Below are positions 1 through 10,112 of a stretch of DNA of 64,000 bases, one piece after another; position 1 is the first letter of the stretch; the number at the start of each line of letters is the position of its first letter. The position numbers and the translations under genes were made by a program. The notes beneath the pieces are model-generated. The model made no database searches and was not told the DNA's origin. It was given only the letters and a program-made list of their open reading frames with translations. The stretch covers positions 4,163-68,162 of the forward strand of contig CAZJAA010000013.1 of NCBI GenBank assembly GCA_964544055.1, in the 5' to 3' direction. This DNA comes from SIG299 sp964544055. Lineage in GTDB: Bacteria > Bacillota > Clostridia > Lachnospirales > Lachnospiraceae.

Positions 1-1142
1 AAATCACCAGTAATCGCATTCGCTCCGGCATGCATTCCTTCTACACTGGTGATATAAATTCCGTTTCCGGCATCTTTCATCAAATCCTCCAAGGTACCCT
101 GACCTGGATTAATGAAAAAGCTGAACGGACTGATACCAACATTAGAAGCATAGGAAGCCTTCTTTCCGTTACCAGTTGACTTTACGCCTGCGGCGGCAGC
201 TGTCTTTAAGTTATGCAGCAGCGTCACAAAGGTTCCGTTTTCAATGACATTCTTTTTATAGGTTGCCACACCTTCCGCATCAAAGGTTGCCGGCACAAGG
301 GCATCCTCACGCATTGGGTCATCTGTCAGGGTAACAATATCCGAAGCAATTTTTTCCCCTTCTTTGCCCTTTAACAGGGAAAGCCCTTTCTGGGCAGCTT
401 CTGCCGAAAATACAGATGAGTAGGTAGTCAGCATACTTGCCATTACCTTATTGGAAAAAACAACCGGATATTTGCCGCTTGGCACGGACTCTGCACCAAT
501 CGTTTCCACGGCATCTTTTACGGCTTCGCCGGCAATTTTTTCTACATCAAAGGAAGTAAAGCTGCCGGAAGCAATGTCCATCCCATCATAGCGTTCCTCG
601 CCCTCTGCCACAACAGCCATACCATAGGTATAAGCAAACGAAGCACTGTCTTCCAAATCCAGTCCGTTCGAGTTGTAAAGTGCGGATTTGCTTTCTGCAA
701 AGCCGGCATACGCCTGTGTTCCATCTACAACTCGCTCATCTGTTTTATACAACTGTTTCTGCAGGGAAAGAGAAAAATCAATCAGCTCCGCTGCGGTCGG
801 AAGCTTATTTTCCTTTTTGTCAAGCACCGCATAAGTATCCCCTTTCGTATAAATAAAGGACGGTTCTTCACTTTCGATTGTTTTTGCGTTTTCCATGGCA
901 CGTTCTACCACAGAAGCTGCCTCTTCTTCCGATAAATGCTCCGTGGAGGCATAACCCATCTTTCCATTCACCAGACATTTAAAACATACACCCAGACCAG
1001 AGTTTGTATTAAATCCCTTTACCTCGGTTTTGAAAATCTCCGTCTGTGTCTGAGCCGACTCCTGATAATAAAGCTCATAATCTTTAATATCGTTTGCTTT
1101 TGCAGCACAAATCACTGCCTGCTTAAATTCCTGATAATTCAT
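1..1142 (-). CDS. pmbA: PmbA/TldE family protein (partial)
   Basis: The partner subunit of the TldD/TldE metalloprotease, which in well-studied bacteria matures microcins and degrades peptides. The frame is open from an ATG at 1142 to the window edge, so about 380 residues are visible and the C-terminus is missing. The N-terminus reads MNYQEFKQAVICAAK, and a later stretch NSNGLDLEDSAS is typical of the family. TldE subunits lack the HExxxH zinc motif, and none is seen here. The ribosome binding site AGGAGG lies inside the last codons of tldD, one base separates the two genes, and they are almost certainly translationally coupled. Confidence 0.9.
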   Translation of the reverse strand, partial: MNYQEFKQAVICAAKANDIKDYELYYQESAQTQTEIFKTEVKGFNTNSGLGVCFKCLVNGKMGYASTEHLSEEEAASVVERAMENAKTIESEEPSFIYTKGDTYAVLDKKENKLPTAAELIDFSLSLQKQLYKTDERVVDGTQAYAGFAESKSALYNSNGLDLEDSASFAYTYGMAVVAEGEERYDGMDIASGSFTSFDVEKIAGEAVKDAVETIGAESVPSGKYPVVFSNKVMASMLTTYSSVFSAEAAQKGLSLLKGKEGEKIASDIVTLTDDPMREDALVPATFDAEGVATYKKNVIENGTFVTLLHNLKTAAAAGVKSTGNGKKASYASNVGISPFSFFINPGQGTLEDLMKDAGNGIYITSVEGMHAGANAITGD

Positions 1143-1143
1143 A

Positions 1144-2526
1144 CTAGCGTCCTCCTACTGTAATGGATGATACACGGATGAGCGGCTGACCGACATCCGT
1201 TGGAATGCTGCCGGAGGAAGCTCCGCACATACCCTGTCCACGGTCTAAGTTTTTGCCTACCATGTCAATATTCATCAGAATATCGGAGCCCTTGCCAATT
1301 AAACTGGCACCGCGCACTGCTTCACGGATTTCTCCGTTTTTAATAAGATAGCCTTCTGCTACGGAGAAATTAAACTGACCGGTCAGCGGATTTACGGAAC
1401 CACCGCCCATTTTCTTGGCATACAGACCATTTTCAATGGAAGCAATTATGTCCTTATCTTCGTCCTGACCTGCTGCAATAAAAGTGTTTGTCATACGGGA
1501 GGTTGGCTCATACTCGTAGCTCTGGCGGCGGCTATTGCCGGTTGGTGCCATGCCCATACGTCTGCCGTTTAACTTATCTACCATATAGGATTTTAAAATA
1601 CCGTTTTCAATCAGCACATTACGGTGGGACGGCGTACCCTCATCATCTATATTGATGGAGCCCCAGCCGTTTGGAATGGTACCGTCATCAATTGCGGTTA
1701 CCTTTTCATTTGCAATCTGCTGTCCTAGCTTTCCGCCAAACACAGACTGACCAAGTGCCACACAGGAGGCTTCTAAGGCATGGCCACAGGCTTCATGGAA
1801 AATAACACCGCCGAAAGCATTTTCAATGGCAACCGGCATTACGCCGGCATCTATGTAACCGGCATTTAACATGGTAATTGCCTGTCGGGCTGCCTCTGTG
1901 CCAACCTCCTTTGGTGGGAACATATCAAACAGTTCCATGCCGACTCTTGCACCCGGACTGCAGCTGCCGGTCTGGTTTTCACCGTTTTTGCTTGCAATGG
2001 CATTGACAGCCAGCCTTGTCCGTATCTGACGATCCTCCGCAAACAGACCTTCACTGTTTGCAATCATGATGTTATGGTCTACGTCCAGAAAATATCCGGT
2101 TACCTGAGAGATATCCTGATGATAATTTTTAGCTGCAAGACATGCTTCCCGTAAAAACTCTGCTTTACTGGAATTTTCTACCGATACCGGCACAATTTTT
2201 ACCGGATGAATGTCACCGAATCTGCGCTCTCTGAGCACTAAATTCTGAATCATCGGACTTCCAACGCCAAGAGCCTCTGCCACTCTTCTTGCACAGGCAA
2301 GGATGGCACCTCTTTCTAACGAGGAAGTGGAACCGGACACACAGCGGGTTCCCTGAAATACACGGATACCCACACCTGCAATTACCTTGTCCTCAATCTT
2401 GTCTACCTTGGCAGAAACCATCTGCATCGTCTTATGATTGGTGTGTTCTGCAAACACCTCCGCATAATCTGCACCGGTGGATAATGCAATCCCCAGTGCT
2501 TCCTTTACCAGACTTTGTGGTAACAT
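1144..2526 (-). CDS. tldD: TldD family metalloprotease
   Basis: Zinc-dependent subunit of the TldD/TldE peptidase. The 460 residues match the usual family length. The metal site HEACGH is at residues 244-249, inside the conserved IFHEACGHALEA block, and the glycine-rich C-terminal region is intact. The ATG at 2526 is preceded by GGAGGATTGCT. The gene is first in a two-gene minus-strand unit with pmbA. A role in peptide turnover or maturation is known for the family; a link with the lasso peptides 10 kb away is possible but nothing in the sequence shows it. Confidence 0.93.
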   Translation of the reverse strand: MLPQSLVKEALGIALSTGADYAEVFAEHTNHKTMQMVSAKVDKIEDKVIAGVGIRVFQGTRCVSGSTSSLERGAILACARRVAEALGVGSPMIQNLVLRERRFGDIHPVKIVPVSVENSSKAEFLREACLAAKNYHQDISQVTGYFLDVDHNIMIANSEGLFAEDRQIRTRLAVNAIASKNGENQTGSCSPGARVGMELFDMFPPKEVGTEAARQAITMLNAGYIDAGVMPVAIENAFGGVIFHEACGHALEASCVALGQSVFGGKLGQQIANEKVTAIDDGTIPNGWGSINIDDEGTPSHRNVLIENGILKSYMVDKLNGRRMGMAPTGNSRRQSYEYEPTSRMTNTFIAAGQDEDKDIIASIENGLYAKKMGGGSVNPLTGQFNFSVAEGYLIKNGEIREAVRGASLIGKGSDILMNIDMVGKNLDRGQGMCGASSGSIPTDVGQPLIRVSSITVGGR

Positions 2527-2573
2527 AGCAATCCTCCATTCCGTAACTTTTTTATACTACCAAACAGCAAAAG

Positions 2574-2599
2574 TGGGGCTGTAAATAGTTACAGCCCCA
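2574..2599 (-). terminator. Probable terminator hairpin after clpB
   Basis: A perfect 11-bp stem, TGGGGCTGTAA / TTACAGCCCCA, with loop ATAG lies between clpB and tldD. On the minus strand it is followed by CTTTTGCTGTTT, a broken T tract, so termination may be incomplete. Confidence 0.6.
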
Positions 2600-2639
2600 G
2601 TCTATTGTCTTGACTTTATGTTACTGCAAAATCAACTTT

Positions 2640-5225
2640 TCAATCTTCGACTCTCGCTGCCAGATTTCCGTTTTCCACATCAAGCACGATAGTCTGCCCC
2701 GGTGCCACAGCATCCGATAAAATCAGCCGTGCGCTCATAGTTTCCACGGTTTTCTGCAGATATCTCTTTAACGGTCTTGCACCATATGCGGCATCGTAGC
2801 TCTGCGCAATGGCAAAGTCCTTTGCTGCTTCTGTCATCCGGATGAAAATTTCTTTATCGGCAAGCCGTTTGTTCAAATCGGAAATCAACAGTTCCATAAT
2901 ACCACAAATATTGCCTCTTGTCAGCGGTTTAAATGTAATTATTTCATCCAGACGGTTTAAAAATTCCGGACGGAAATGATTTTTCAGTTCATTTTGAACA
3001 AGCTGTACATTTTCCTCGGCAAGACTGCCATCCTCTCTGACATCATCTAACAGATACTGCGAACCGATATTAGAAGTCATAATCAAAATCGTATTTTTAA
3101 AGTCTACGGTTCTGCCCTGGGAATCAGTAACACGTCCGTCATCCAGAATCTGCAGCATTACATTAAACACATCCGGATGTGCCTTTTCAATTTCATCAAA
3201 AAGCACAACAGAATATGGCTTTCTGCGCACTGCCTCGGTCAGCTGACCGCCTTCTTCATAACCGACATATCCCGGAGGCGCTCCGATGAGTCTGGATACC
3301 GAATATTTCTCCATATATTCACTCATATCGATACGAACCATGTTCTGCTCGTTGTCAAACAGTGCCTCCGCAAGGGATTTGGCAAGTTCCGTTTTACCAA
3401 CACCAGTCGGCCCAAGGAACAAAAACGAACCAATCGGCTTGGTTGGGTCCTTGATGCCTGCCTTGGAACGCAGAATGGCATCTGCCACCTTTTCCACTGC
3501 TTCTTCCTGCCCAATCACCCTTTTATGAAGCTCGGCATCCAGATGCAGTGTCTTATTTCTTTCGCTCTCGGTCAGCTTGGAAATTGGAATGCCGGTCCAG
3601 CGGGATACAATTTTTGCAATTTCTTCTTCATCCACGCTCTCATGCACCAGAGTGTGACCTTCTTTCGCTACTCTTGCTTCTTCTTCCTCTAACTGCTTTT
3701 TTACCTCCGGCAGTCTGCCGTACTTTAACTCGGCTGCCTTGTTTAAGTCATAGTTGCGCTCTGCCATGGCAATCTCCGCATTGATGTCTTCCAACTCCTT
3801 GCGAAGCTTCTGCACACGCTCTACCGATGCTTTTTCATTGTCCCACTTTGCCTTTTGTCCGGCAAACTCTTCCCGAAGCTCTGCCAGCTCCTTCTGAAGA
3901 TTGGCAAGACGCTCCTTGCTTAACCTGTCATCCTCTTTCTTTAATGCAGCCTCTTCAATTTCCATCTGCATAATACGACGCTTCACATCGTCAAGCTCCG
4001 TTGGCAGGGAATCCAGCTCAGTCTTTATCAGGGCACACGCTTCATCCACAAGGTCAATTGCCTTATCCGGCAAGAAACGGTCGGAAATATAACGGTTGGA
4101 AAGGGTTGCTGCGGAAACAAGTGCACCATCGTTAATTTTTACACCATGGTACACCTCGTAACGCTCCTTTAAACCACGCAGAATCGAAATCGTGTCCTCT
4201 ACGGTTGGTTCATCCACATGCACTGGCTGGAAACGGCGCTCCAGTGCCGCATCCTTTTCCACATACATACGGTACTCGTTTAACGTAGTTGCACCGATGC
4301 AGTGCAGTTCACCACGCGCCAGCATTGGCTTTAACATATTGCCTGCATCCATGGAGCCTTCGGTTTTTCCGGCACCCACAATAGTATGCAGTTCATCAAT
4401 AAACAAAATGATCTTGCCATCACTCTTTTTTACTTCCTCAAGCACTGCCTTTAACCGCTCTTCAAACTCGCCACGGTACTTCGCACCGGCTACCAGCGCA
4501 CCCATATCCAGGGCAAACAACGTTTTATCCTTTAAGCCCTCCGGCACATCACCGGCTACGATTCGCTGGGCAAGCCCTTCTACGACCGCCGTTTTACCGA
4601 CACCCGGTTCCCCGATCAGTACCGGATTATTTTTGGTTTTTCTGGACAGAATACGAATGACATTCCGGATTTCGGAATCACGGCCGATGACCGGATCCAG
4701 CTTCTGCGCCCTGGCACGTTCTACCAGATCATAGCCATACTTTTCCAATGTGTCATAGGTTGCCTCCGGATTATCACTCGTTACCTTCTGGTTGCCACGC
4801 ACCTCCGACAGAACCTGTAAAAAGCGTTCTCGGTCAATGCGGAAGGTTTTGAATAATTCCTTTAACTCCCGTCCTGCATTCTTTAGCAGACTTAAGAACA
4901 AATGCTCCACGGACACATACGCATCCCCCATCTGCTTTGCCTCATCCTCTGCATAAATCAGTGTTTTGTTTAAATCATTGCCGACATAGACCTGTCCGCC
5001 GGATACCTTTGGCCGTTTATTAAGCAGACCACGAAGCTGTGCTAAAAATACCTCCGGTGAGATTTCCATCTTCTCAAACAGCTTTGCAATCAGACTATCC
5101 TCTGTAGTGAGCAAGCTGTACAAAAGATGCTCCGGTACAAGCTCCTGGTGACCATAATCATACGCCAGTTTTTCACAATCCTGTACCGCCTGTAACGATT
5201 TTTGTGTGAATTTGCTGATGTTCAT
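2640..5225 (-). CDS. clpB: ATP-dependent disaggregase ClpB
   Basis: Hsp100 chaperone that, with DnaK, threads and rescues aggregated protein in the cytoplasm. From the ATG at 5225 the protein has 861 residues, the usual ClpB length. It has the N-terminal Clp repeat domain (MNISKFTQKSLQAVQD), a first AAA+ module with Walker A GEPGVGKT, the long coiled-coil middle domain, and a second module with GPTGVGKT and the pore loop GAPPGYVGYEEGG. The start was chosen because AGGAGGGC sits just upstream; a longer reading to 5285 would run through the promoter. It is preceded by a CIRCE operator, so it is expected to be repressed by HrcA and induced by heat. Confidence 0.97.
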   Translation of the reverse strand: MNISKFTQKSLQAVQDCEKLAYDYGHQELVPEHLLYSLLTTEDSLIAKLFEKMEISPEVFLAQLRGLLNKRPKVSGGQVYVGNDLNKTLIYAEDEAKQMGDAYVSVEHLFLSLLKNAGRELKELFKTFRIDRERFLQVLSEVRGNQKVTSDNPEATYDTLEKYGYDLVERARAQKLDPVIGRDSEIRNVIRILSRKTKNNPVLIGEPGVGKTAVVEGLAQRIVAGDVPEGLKDKTLFALDMGALVAGAKYRGEFEERLKAVLEEVKKSDGKIILFIDELHTIVGAGKTEGSMDAGNMLKPMLARGELHCIGATTLNEYRMYVEKDAALERRFQPVHVDEPTVEDTISILRGLKERYEVYHGVKINDGALVSAATLSNRYISDRFLPDKAIDLVDEACALIKTELDSLPTELDDVKRRIMQMEIEEAALKKEDDRLSKERLANLQKELAELREEFAGQKAKWDNEKASVERVQKLRKELEDINAEIAMAERNYDLNKAAELKYGRLPEVKKQLEEEEARVAKEGHTLVHESVDEEEIAKIVSRWTGIPISKLTESERNKTLHLDAELHKRVIGQEEAVEKVADAILRSKAGIKDPTKPIGSFLFLGPTGVGKTELAKSLAEALFDNEQNMVRIDMSEYMEKYSVSRLIGAPPGYVGYEEGGQLTEAVRRKPYSVVLFDEIEKAHPDVFNVMLQILDDGRVTDSQGRTVDFKNTILIMTSNIGSQYLLDDVREDGSLAEENVQLVQNELKNHFRPEFLNRLDEIITFKPLTRGNICGIMELLISDLNKRLADKEIFIRMTEAAKDFAIAQSYDAAYGARPLKRYLQKTVETMSARLILSDAVAPGQTIVLDVENGNLAARVED

Positions 5226-5256
5226 ATACAGCCCTCCTTTTTTGTTTTCTAACCAC

Positions 5257-5285
5257 GTTATAACACTTTTTGTTAGCACTGTCAA
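5257..5285 (-). promoter_or_regulatory. Sigma-A promoter of clpB
   Basis: On the minus strand TTGACA (5280-5285) and TATAAC (5257-5262) are separated by exactly 17 bases. The -35 box lies within the CIRCE operator, so HrcA binding would block RNA polymerase. Confidence 0.85.
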
Positions 5286-5299
5286 GAGGTGAGTGCTAA
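5273..5299. promoter_or_regulatory. CIRCE operator (HrcA site)
   Basis: TTAGCACTG, nine bases, GAGTGCTAA. This is the CIRCE consensus TTAGCACTC-N9-GAGTGCTAA with a single mismatch at the inner base of one arm. It overlaps the clpB -35 box. Confidence 0.93.
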
Positions 5300-5405
5300 A
5301 ATTTTCAGAATATTTCAGTCGTCACCGTTCCTGCTATATTCTGCTCCTTTCCAAACAAAAGTATTCTTCCCGCTCTGTATAATCTACGCAGAAGGTTGTC
5401 AGATT

Positions 5406-8400
5406 TTATTCAAACAACGCCAGAAAATCCTCTTTGCTCATTTCGCTTAGCTGATTGGTATCTCCCTGCACAATCTGGTCGGAAAGAGCTTTTTTGCTTT
5501 CCTGGATGTGCTGGATTTTTTCTTCCATGGAGTCCTTGGCTAACAGTTTGTAAACGACTACCTTTTTTGTCTGTCCAATACGGTGAGCACGGTCGGTTGC
5601 CTGATTCTGCACCGCCAGATTCCACCACGGGTCATAGTGGATGACCACATCTGCTCCGGTCAGGTTTAAGCCAACGCCCCCGGCTTTTAAGGAAATCAGG
5701 AATACCGGAACATCCCCCTCGTTAAACTCTTTTACGAGCTGCAGGCGTTTTTCTTTTGGAACACTTCCGGTAATGGTATAATACGGAATGCCCTGTTCCT
5801 CCAGCCGTTTTGCCAGAATGTCAAGCATGGAAGTAAACTGGGAAAACAAAAGCATACGGTGCCCGCTTTCCATTGCCGTTTCGACCAGTTCCATACAGGC
5901 CTCCAGCTTTGCCGATTCACCGTTATAATTTTCAAAGCAGAGAGCAGGGTCACAGCAAATCTGGCGGATTTTTGTAATTTCTGCCAGAACCTTCAGTTTG
6001 TTTTTCTGGAATTCCTCCGCATCCTGCATGGCAAGCGTCTGCTTTAATTTTACCACCTGGGCATCATACAGCTTTTTCTGTTCCCCGGACAGTTTTACAT
6101 AACGGTTTTCTTCCAGTTTTTCCGGTAAGTCTTTCAATACCTGGTCTTTTAAACGACGGAGAATAAACGGTGATGTCATTCTTTTTAACCGCTCCATGGC
6201 AGTCTCGTCTTCGCTGCGGACAATCGGCAGTTCAAATTCTTTCCGGAAAGTTTCGTAACCATACAGATATCCCGGCATCAGGAAATCAAAAATACTCCAC
6301 AATTCACTTAAACGGTTTTCAATCGGTGTACCGGTCAGTGCAAAGCGGTATCTGCTTTCCACTGCTTTGACCGCCTTTGCCGCAGCCGTGGAATGATTTT
6401 TAATAAACTGGGCTTCATCCAGAATCTGATAAAGGAACTCTGTCCCATGGTATGCTGCAATATCACGCTTCAGCAAATCGTAAGAGGTAACAAATACATC
6501 CACACTGCCAGCCTGCTGAAGCTTCCGGTTCCGTTCTGCCTGGGTTCCGGTTATCAGTTCCACAGAAAGCTCCGGTGCAAACCGGCGCAATTCTTCGCCC
6601 CAGTTAAACACCAGGGAGGCCGGAGACACGATAAGCGAGGTGCCACATTCCCCCTCCTGTTTTGCCGACAGCAGAAGCGCAATGGCCTGAATGGTTTTCC
6701 CGAGTCCCATGTCATCTGCTAAAATACCACCCATGCCGTATTCCTTTAAGGTACGCAGCCAGCGGTATCCATAGCTCTGATAGCCTCGCAGCACCTGCTT
6801 TAACGATTCCGGTTCAACAAAATCAGAATCCTTTACCGTTTTAAAGCTTTTTACAATCTGCTTAAAGTGACGGTCACGGTTGGAATAAATCTCTTCGTTT
6901 TTTTCCAGCACCTTATCTAAATACAGGGCACGATACAGCGGCAGCTGAACATTTTCCTGCAAAAGCTCCTTTGCCGACATCCGGAGTGCCCTTGTTAATT
7001 CCTCCAACGTAGCAAGAGACTCATCCTCCATGCTTAAAAAGCTTCCGTTTCTTAAGCGATGATATCGTTTTTTTGCCCGATAGCTTCCAAGAATTTCCTC
7101 TACTTCTTCCGGCGAAAGCTCTGTTGCTGCCACATTTAAATTCAACAATCCCTGGGAAACCGATACACCAACTGACATGGTTACTTTTCGTCCCACTTTC
7201 AAATTACGGAATGCCGAGGTACACTGCACCTCGCCTAAATTTAACAATACGGAAATTCCCTGCGTCAGGAAATTGTAAACCTCATCTTCGGTCTCACAAT
7301 AAAACTGCCCGGATTCCACATCCAACGCCGGCAGCCACCGTTTCACCATATAGATAGCTTCCTGCTCCCAGTTGCGTTCCCGGAAAATTTCCAAAGGGCG
7401 GGAAGTAAGCGAATCCAGTGCATCCACCCTCTGGGTTCCGTACACTACCTCAGTCCGGCAGAAAATTTTGTTTTCCTCTGCATCCAGATAAAACACAAAA
7501 CGTCCACGTGGCGGCAGATAGCGTTTGATTTCCTCGGTATCTTCTTCAAAAATTGACACGACATCTTCCAACTGCGGAAGCAACGTATAATAAAAATCTG
7601 CCAGATGATTACGTCCTATTTTAAATTCTGTTCCGCCGGACTGCAAAAGCTTTTCAAACAAATGAAGCTTATGATACACTGTTTTTTCGACCTTAAACAG
7701 CCTGTCCTTTTCCAGATAATACGCCTGGTCAATTCCATACATAAACTGCGGCATCCGGCAGGTGACCGTAATCCCGTGAAACTCGTTTGGATTTCTTCCT
7801 TCCAGCTTTGTTTTCCGTATGGTCATCTGAAGCAACGGTTTTCCAATACCGGCTTTTAGCATTCCTTTACCGGCTTCTGCATCATCTTTATTCTCATACT
7901 CTATCGGAGTCTGCTCAAGCAGACGGTAAAATTCATCCAGCTTCCAGCCACGCAGTTCAATACTTCCTGCCTTTTCCACCGACTTTCGCAGATAGCCGCC
8001 GTTTTTCTCTACGATTGTTTCAAAATCCTCCACTTCACGCAGGGATTTTTCCATAAATTCAAGCCACTGCTGGCTGTTTTCCGTAAAATTGCTCCGCTTG
8101 TGACTGAACGGTGTGCTGTTTCCGCAAGGAGCCACTCTCGAATAGGTTACATTTTCTAAAAACTCGTCCAGCTTTTTAACAACAAACAGTTTTTGTTCCC
8201 CTGCTTTAAAAGAAACCTGCAGGCTGTTCTTCTTTTTTTGCAGTCTCGGAACAAGCAGAACTCTCACCTGTTCTTCCGTCGTAGAGCACATTATTTCATT
8301 CGCATGCTGTTGCTGAAATGCCGTCAAAAAAGTTCTTCCATTATAGTCCGTTGCATCACCCAGACGATTTTTTACAGTATATTGCTGCACCTCCTCCAAC

Positions 8401-8807
8401 AGTGCCGATATATAGCCACAGGTAGAACCATGATAATAGGTCGAATAATAGGAATGCTTGCACCGACTGCAGCTGCATTCCGTCTGCAGAATCCGCTCCC
8501 GGTTTACAACCAGCTGTACCGAAAACGGATAGCTTCTTTCTTTTGCCTGTGCGTTGGAAACAATCACCTGCTCGCCATTTTGCAGATATTGTATCTTGAC
8601 TTTTTCTAAATCAAGCTTACCATTTTTTCTGATTTTTCTGCCTTCCTCAAATGCATCCTCCTGAAAGTTCCAGCCTTTCCGTATCTTGGAAAAATCAAAA
8701 TAAAAATAGCCAATCAAGGCTTCATAATTCCAGTTTTCCTTCGTTTCAGCCTCTTCTGCCATCGGATTTAAAACCTCATATTCTTTCTTTAGTTCCTCTG
8801 CTTTCAT
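5406..8807 (-). CDS. SWIM zinc-finger SNF2-family helicase
   Basis: Large bacterial SWI2/SNF2-type ATPase that probably translocates on double-stranded DNA. Of 1133 residues, the N-terminus carries a SWIM zinc finger (C111, C113, C116, H118), then a long SNF2-associated region. The C-terminal helicase has Walker A in GGILADDMGLGKTIQA, a DEAQ box in LDEAQFIKN, motif III-like ALTGTPIENR, and the C-terminal lobe motifs LISLKAGGVGLNL and ATDRAHRIGQ. The ATG at 8807 follows AGAGGAACAGAGAAA. It is the last gene of a minus-strand run with a methyltransferase and a phosphodiesterase. These enzymes are common in Firmicutes and their cellular role is not settled. Confidence 0.92.
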   Translation of the reverse strand: MKAEELKKEYEVLNPMAEEAETKENWNYEALIGYFYFDFSKIRKGWNFQEDAFEEGRKIRKNGKLDLEKVKIQYLQNGEQVIVSNAQAKERSYPFSVQLVVNRERILQTECSCSRCKHSYYSTYYHGSTCGYISALLEEVQQYTVKNRLGDATDYNGRTFLTAFQQQHANEIMCSTTEEQVRVLLVPRLQKKKNSLQVSFKAGEQKLFVVKKLDEFLENVTYSRVAPCGNSTPFSHKRSNFTENSQQWLEFMEKSLREVEDFETIVEKNGGYLRKSVEKAGSIELRGWKLDEFYRLLEQTPIEYENKDDAEAGKGMLKAGIGKPLLQMTIRKTKLEGRNPNEFHGITVTCRMPQFMYGIDQAYYLEKDRLFKVEKTVYHKLHLFEKLLQSGGTEFKIGRNHLADFYYTLLPQLEDVVSIFEEDTEEIKRYLPPRGRFVFYLDAEENKIFCRTEVVYGTQRVDALDSLTSRPLEIFRERNWEQEAIYMVKRWLPALDVESGQFYCETEDEVYNFLTQGISVLLNLGEVQCTSAFRNLKVGRKVTMSVGVSVSQGLLNLNVAATELSPEEVEEILGSYRAKKRYHRLRNGSFLSMEDESLATLEELTRALRMSAKELLQENVQLPLYRALYLDKVLEKNEEIYSNRDRHFKQIVKSFKTVKDSDFVEPESLKQVLRGYQSYGYRWLRTLKEYGMGGILADDMGLGKTIQAIALLLSAKQEGECGTSLIVSPASLVFNWGEELRRFAPELSVELITGTQAERNRKLQQAGSVDVFVTSYDLLKRDIAAYHGTEFLYQILDEAQFIKNHSTAAAKAVKAVESRYRFALTGTPIENRLSELWSIFDFLMPGYLYGYETFRKEFELPIVRSEDETAMERLKRMTSPFILRRLKDQVLKDLPEKLEENRYVKLSGEQKKLYDAQVVKLKQTLAMQDAEEFQKNKLKVLAEITKIRQICCDPALCFENYNGESAKLEACMELVETAMESGHRMLLFSQFTSMLDILAKRLEEQGIPYYTITGSVPKEKRLQLVKEFNEGDVPVFLISLKAGGVGLNLTGADVVIHYDPWWNLAVQNQATDRAHRIGQTKKVVVYKLLAKDSMEEKIQHIQESKKALSDQIVQGDTNQLSEMSKEDFLALFE

Positions 8808-8938
8808 TTTCTCTGTTCCTCTCTGTCTGTGCCTTATATTAACCGCATTTCTTATCGCATCTGTGCTTTATACTGACCGTTTTCCTGCCGTGTCTGTACC
8901 TTGGTTCTTTGGCAGAATAATTCCCGTTTCAAAACGCC

Positions 8939-9601
8939 TTAGTATCCCGAAAGAATTTCAAAAAAAGCATCCTCCGCAAAATGGCTGATATAACCCGGAA
9001 TCAAATCCTGCTTTGTAATCCGGCATCCTCCGTTTCCTGCCTGTAAGAGTTTCTCATGCCATGCCGCAAGAGTTTCCGGCTCTTCCCCGCTTATCAAACG
9101 GTGTGGTGCTCCGCACAAGCTGATACAAAACGACTTTTCGACTGCGGTGCAGGCACGGATAATGTGCTCTGCTGCTTCACACGGCTCCTGTGCTATGACT
9201 GCGTCAACCCCGGAAACGTCTGTAGTTCTGTAGTCAAAGCTTTCCGAAATACATAGCAGTCCGGCGATTTGCCGTTCCGGCAGAAGAATAAACGGATCCA
9301 TGGCTGTCATTTCATAACCGTTTTCCACAAGGAGTTTCGAAAGCCGTGCCTGTTTTCCACAACCAACCTCCAGAAGCCGTGGAAATTGCTCTTTGGGAAA
9401 ACGCTTTTTCACATACTCTGCCATATACTGCTGTCGTGTTTTTAAGCCTTTTTTCCAAAGACAGAAATCTACGGTTTCATCATAAACCACACCGCTGCGC
9501 AGATTCAGTACATCCTCGCAGATTTTTTTTAACTCTTCGGTTGTAAAATTGAGTGGATTTTCCTTACGAAATGCAAGAAAATCTTCGATGCTCAGTTCCA
9601 T
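8939..9601 (-). CDS. Class I SAM-dependent methyltransferase-like protein
   Basis: A 220-residue protein with the SAM-binding motif I LLEVGCGKQARLS at residues 76-88 and an acidic residue ending the next strand (YEMTAMDPF). The C-terminal part resembles a Rossmann fold with VDAVIAQEPCEAAEH in the motif IV position. The substrate cannot be read from the sequence. The ATG at 9601 has GGAAGGA upstream and lies inside the end of the preceding phosphodiesterase gene (38-base overlap), so the two are probably translationally coupled. I cannot assign it to a named methyltransferase family with certainty; small UPF0146-like proteins are an alternative. Confidence 0.7.
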   Translation of the reverse strand: MELSIEDFLAFRKENPLNFTTEELKKICEDVLNLRSGVVYDETVDFCLWKKGLKTRQQYMAEYVKKRFPKEQFPRLLEVGCGKQARLSKLLVENGYEMTAMDPFILLPERQIAGLLCISESFDYRTTDVSGVDAVIAQEPCEAAEHIIRACTAVEKSFCISLCGAPHRLISGEEPETLAAWHEKLLQAGNGGCRITKQDLIPGYISHFAEDAFFEILSGY

Positions 9602-10112
9602 AAAAATCCTTCCATATAAAAAGTCCGTTTTCCAGTGTCATATACCCATGATGGCTGTTTTCCTTTGGTATGGATGCCGAACCGGGATTCATATATACAA
9701 AGTTTTCATACTCTGTGCATTTCGGCACATGAGTGTGTCCGCCAAGCAGAATATCACCTTTGGCAAGAGGTGGTGGATTAAATTCCCCATAAATATGTCC
9801 ATGCGTCGCATACAAAAGACAGCTTCCCAAATCCAGCACTGCATAATCTGCCAGAATGGGAAATTCCAGCACCATCTGATCTACCTCCGCATCACAGTTG
9901 CCGCGCACACAAAGAATCTGCTCTTTTCTTTCATTCAGCAGGGCAATCACCGCTTTGGGTGCATAGTCTTTTGGTAAATCATTGCGCGGCCCATGATATA
10001 AAATATCGCCAAGCAAAAGCAGGCGATCTGCCTTTTCTTTTTCAAATGCTTTCAAAACTTCCCTGCAATAAAACTCTGAGCCATGAAGGTCAGAAGCAAT
10101 CAACCATTTCAT
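9564..10112 (-). CDS. YfcE-like metallophosphodiesterase
   Basis: Calcineurin-like phosphoesterase of the YfcE/MJ0936 family. The metal-binding motifs appear in order: SDLHGS at the N-terminus, GDILYHGP, RGNCDAEVD, ATHGH and GGHTHVP. It has 182 residues, the normal length. The start at 10112 (MKWLIASDLHGS) was preferred over 10130 because GAAAGGAAAG lies in front of it and homologues begin at this point. The physiological substrate is unknown for the family. It is first in an apparent three-gene operon with the methyltransferase and the SNF2 helicase. Confidence 0.9.
   Translation of the reverse strand: MKWLIASDLHGSEFYCREVLKAFEKEKADRLLLLGDILYHGPRNDLPKDYAPKAVIALLNERKEQILCVRGNCDAEVDQMVLEFPILADYAVLDLGSCLLYATHGHIYGEFNPPPLAKGDILLGGHTHVPKCTEYENFVYMNPGSASIPKENSHHGYMTLENGLFIWKDFYGTEHRRFSCIS

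Noticed and set aside
4192..4734. Long open frame on the plus strand opposite clpB
   Set aside because: Serine-rich shadow of clpB codon use, without ribosome binding site or family resemblance.
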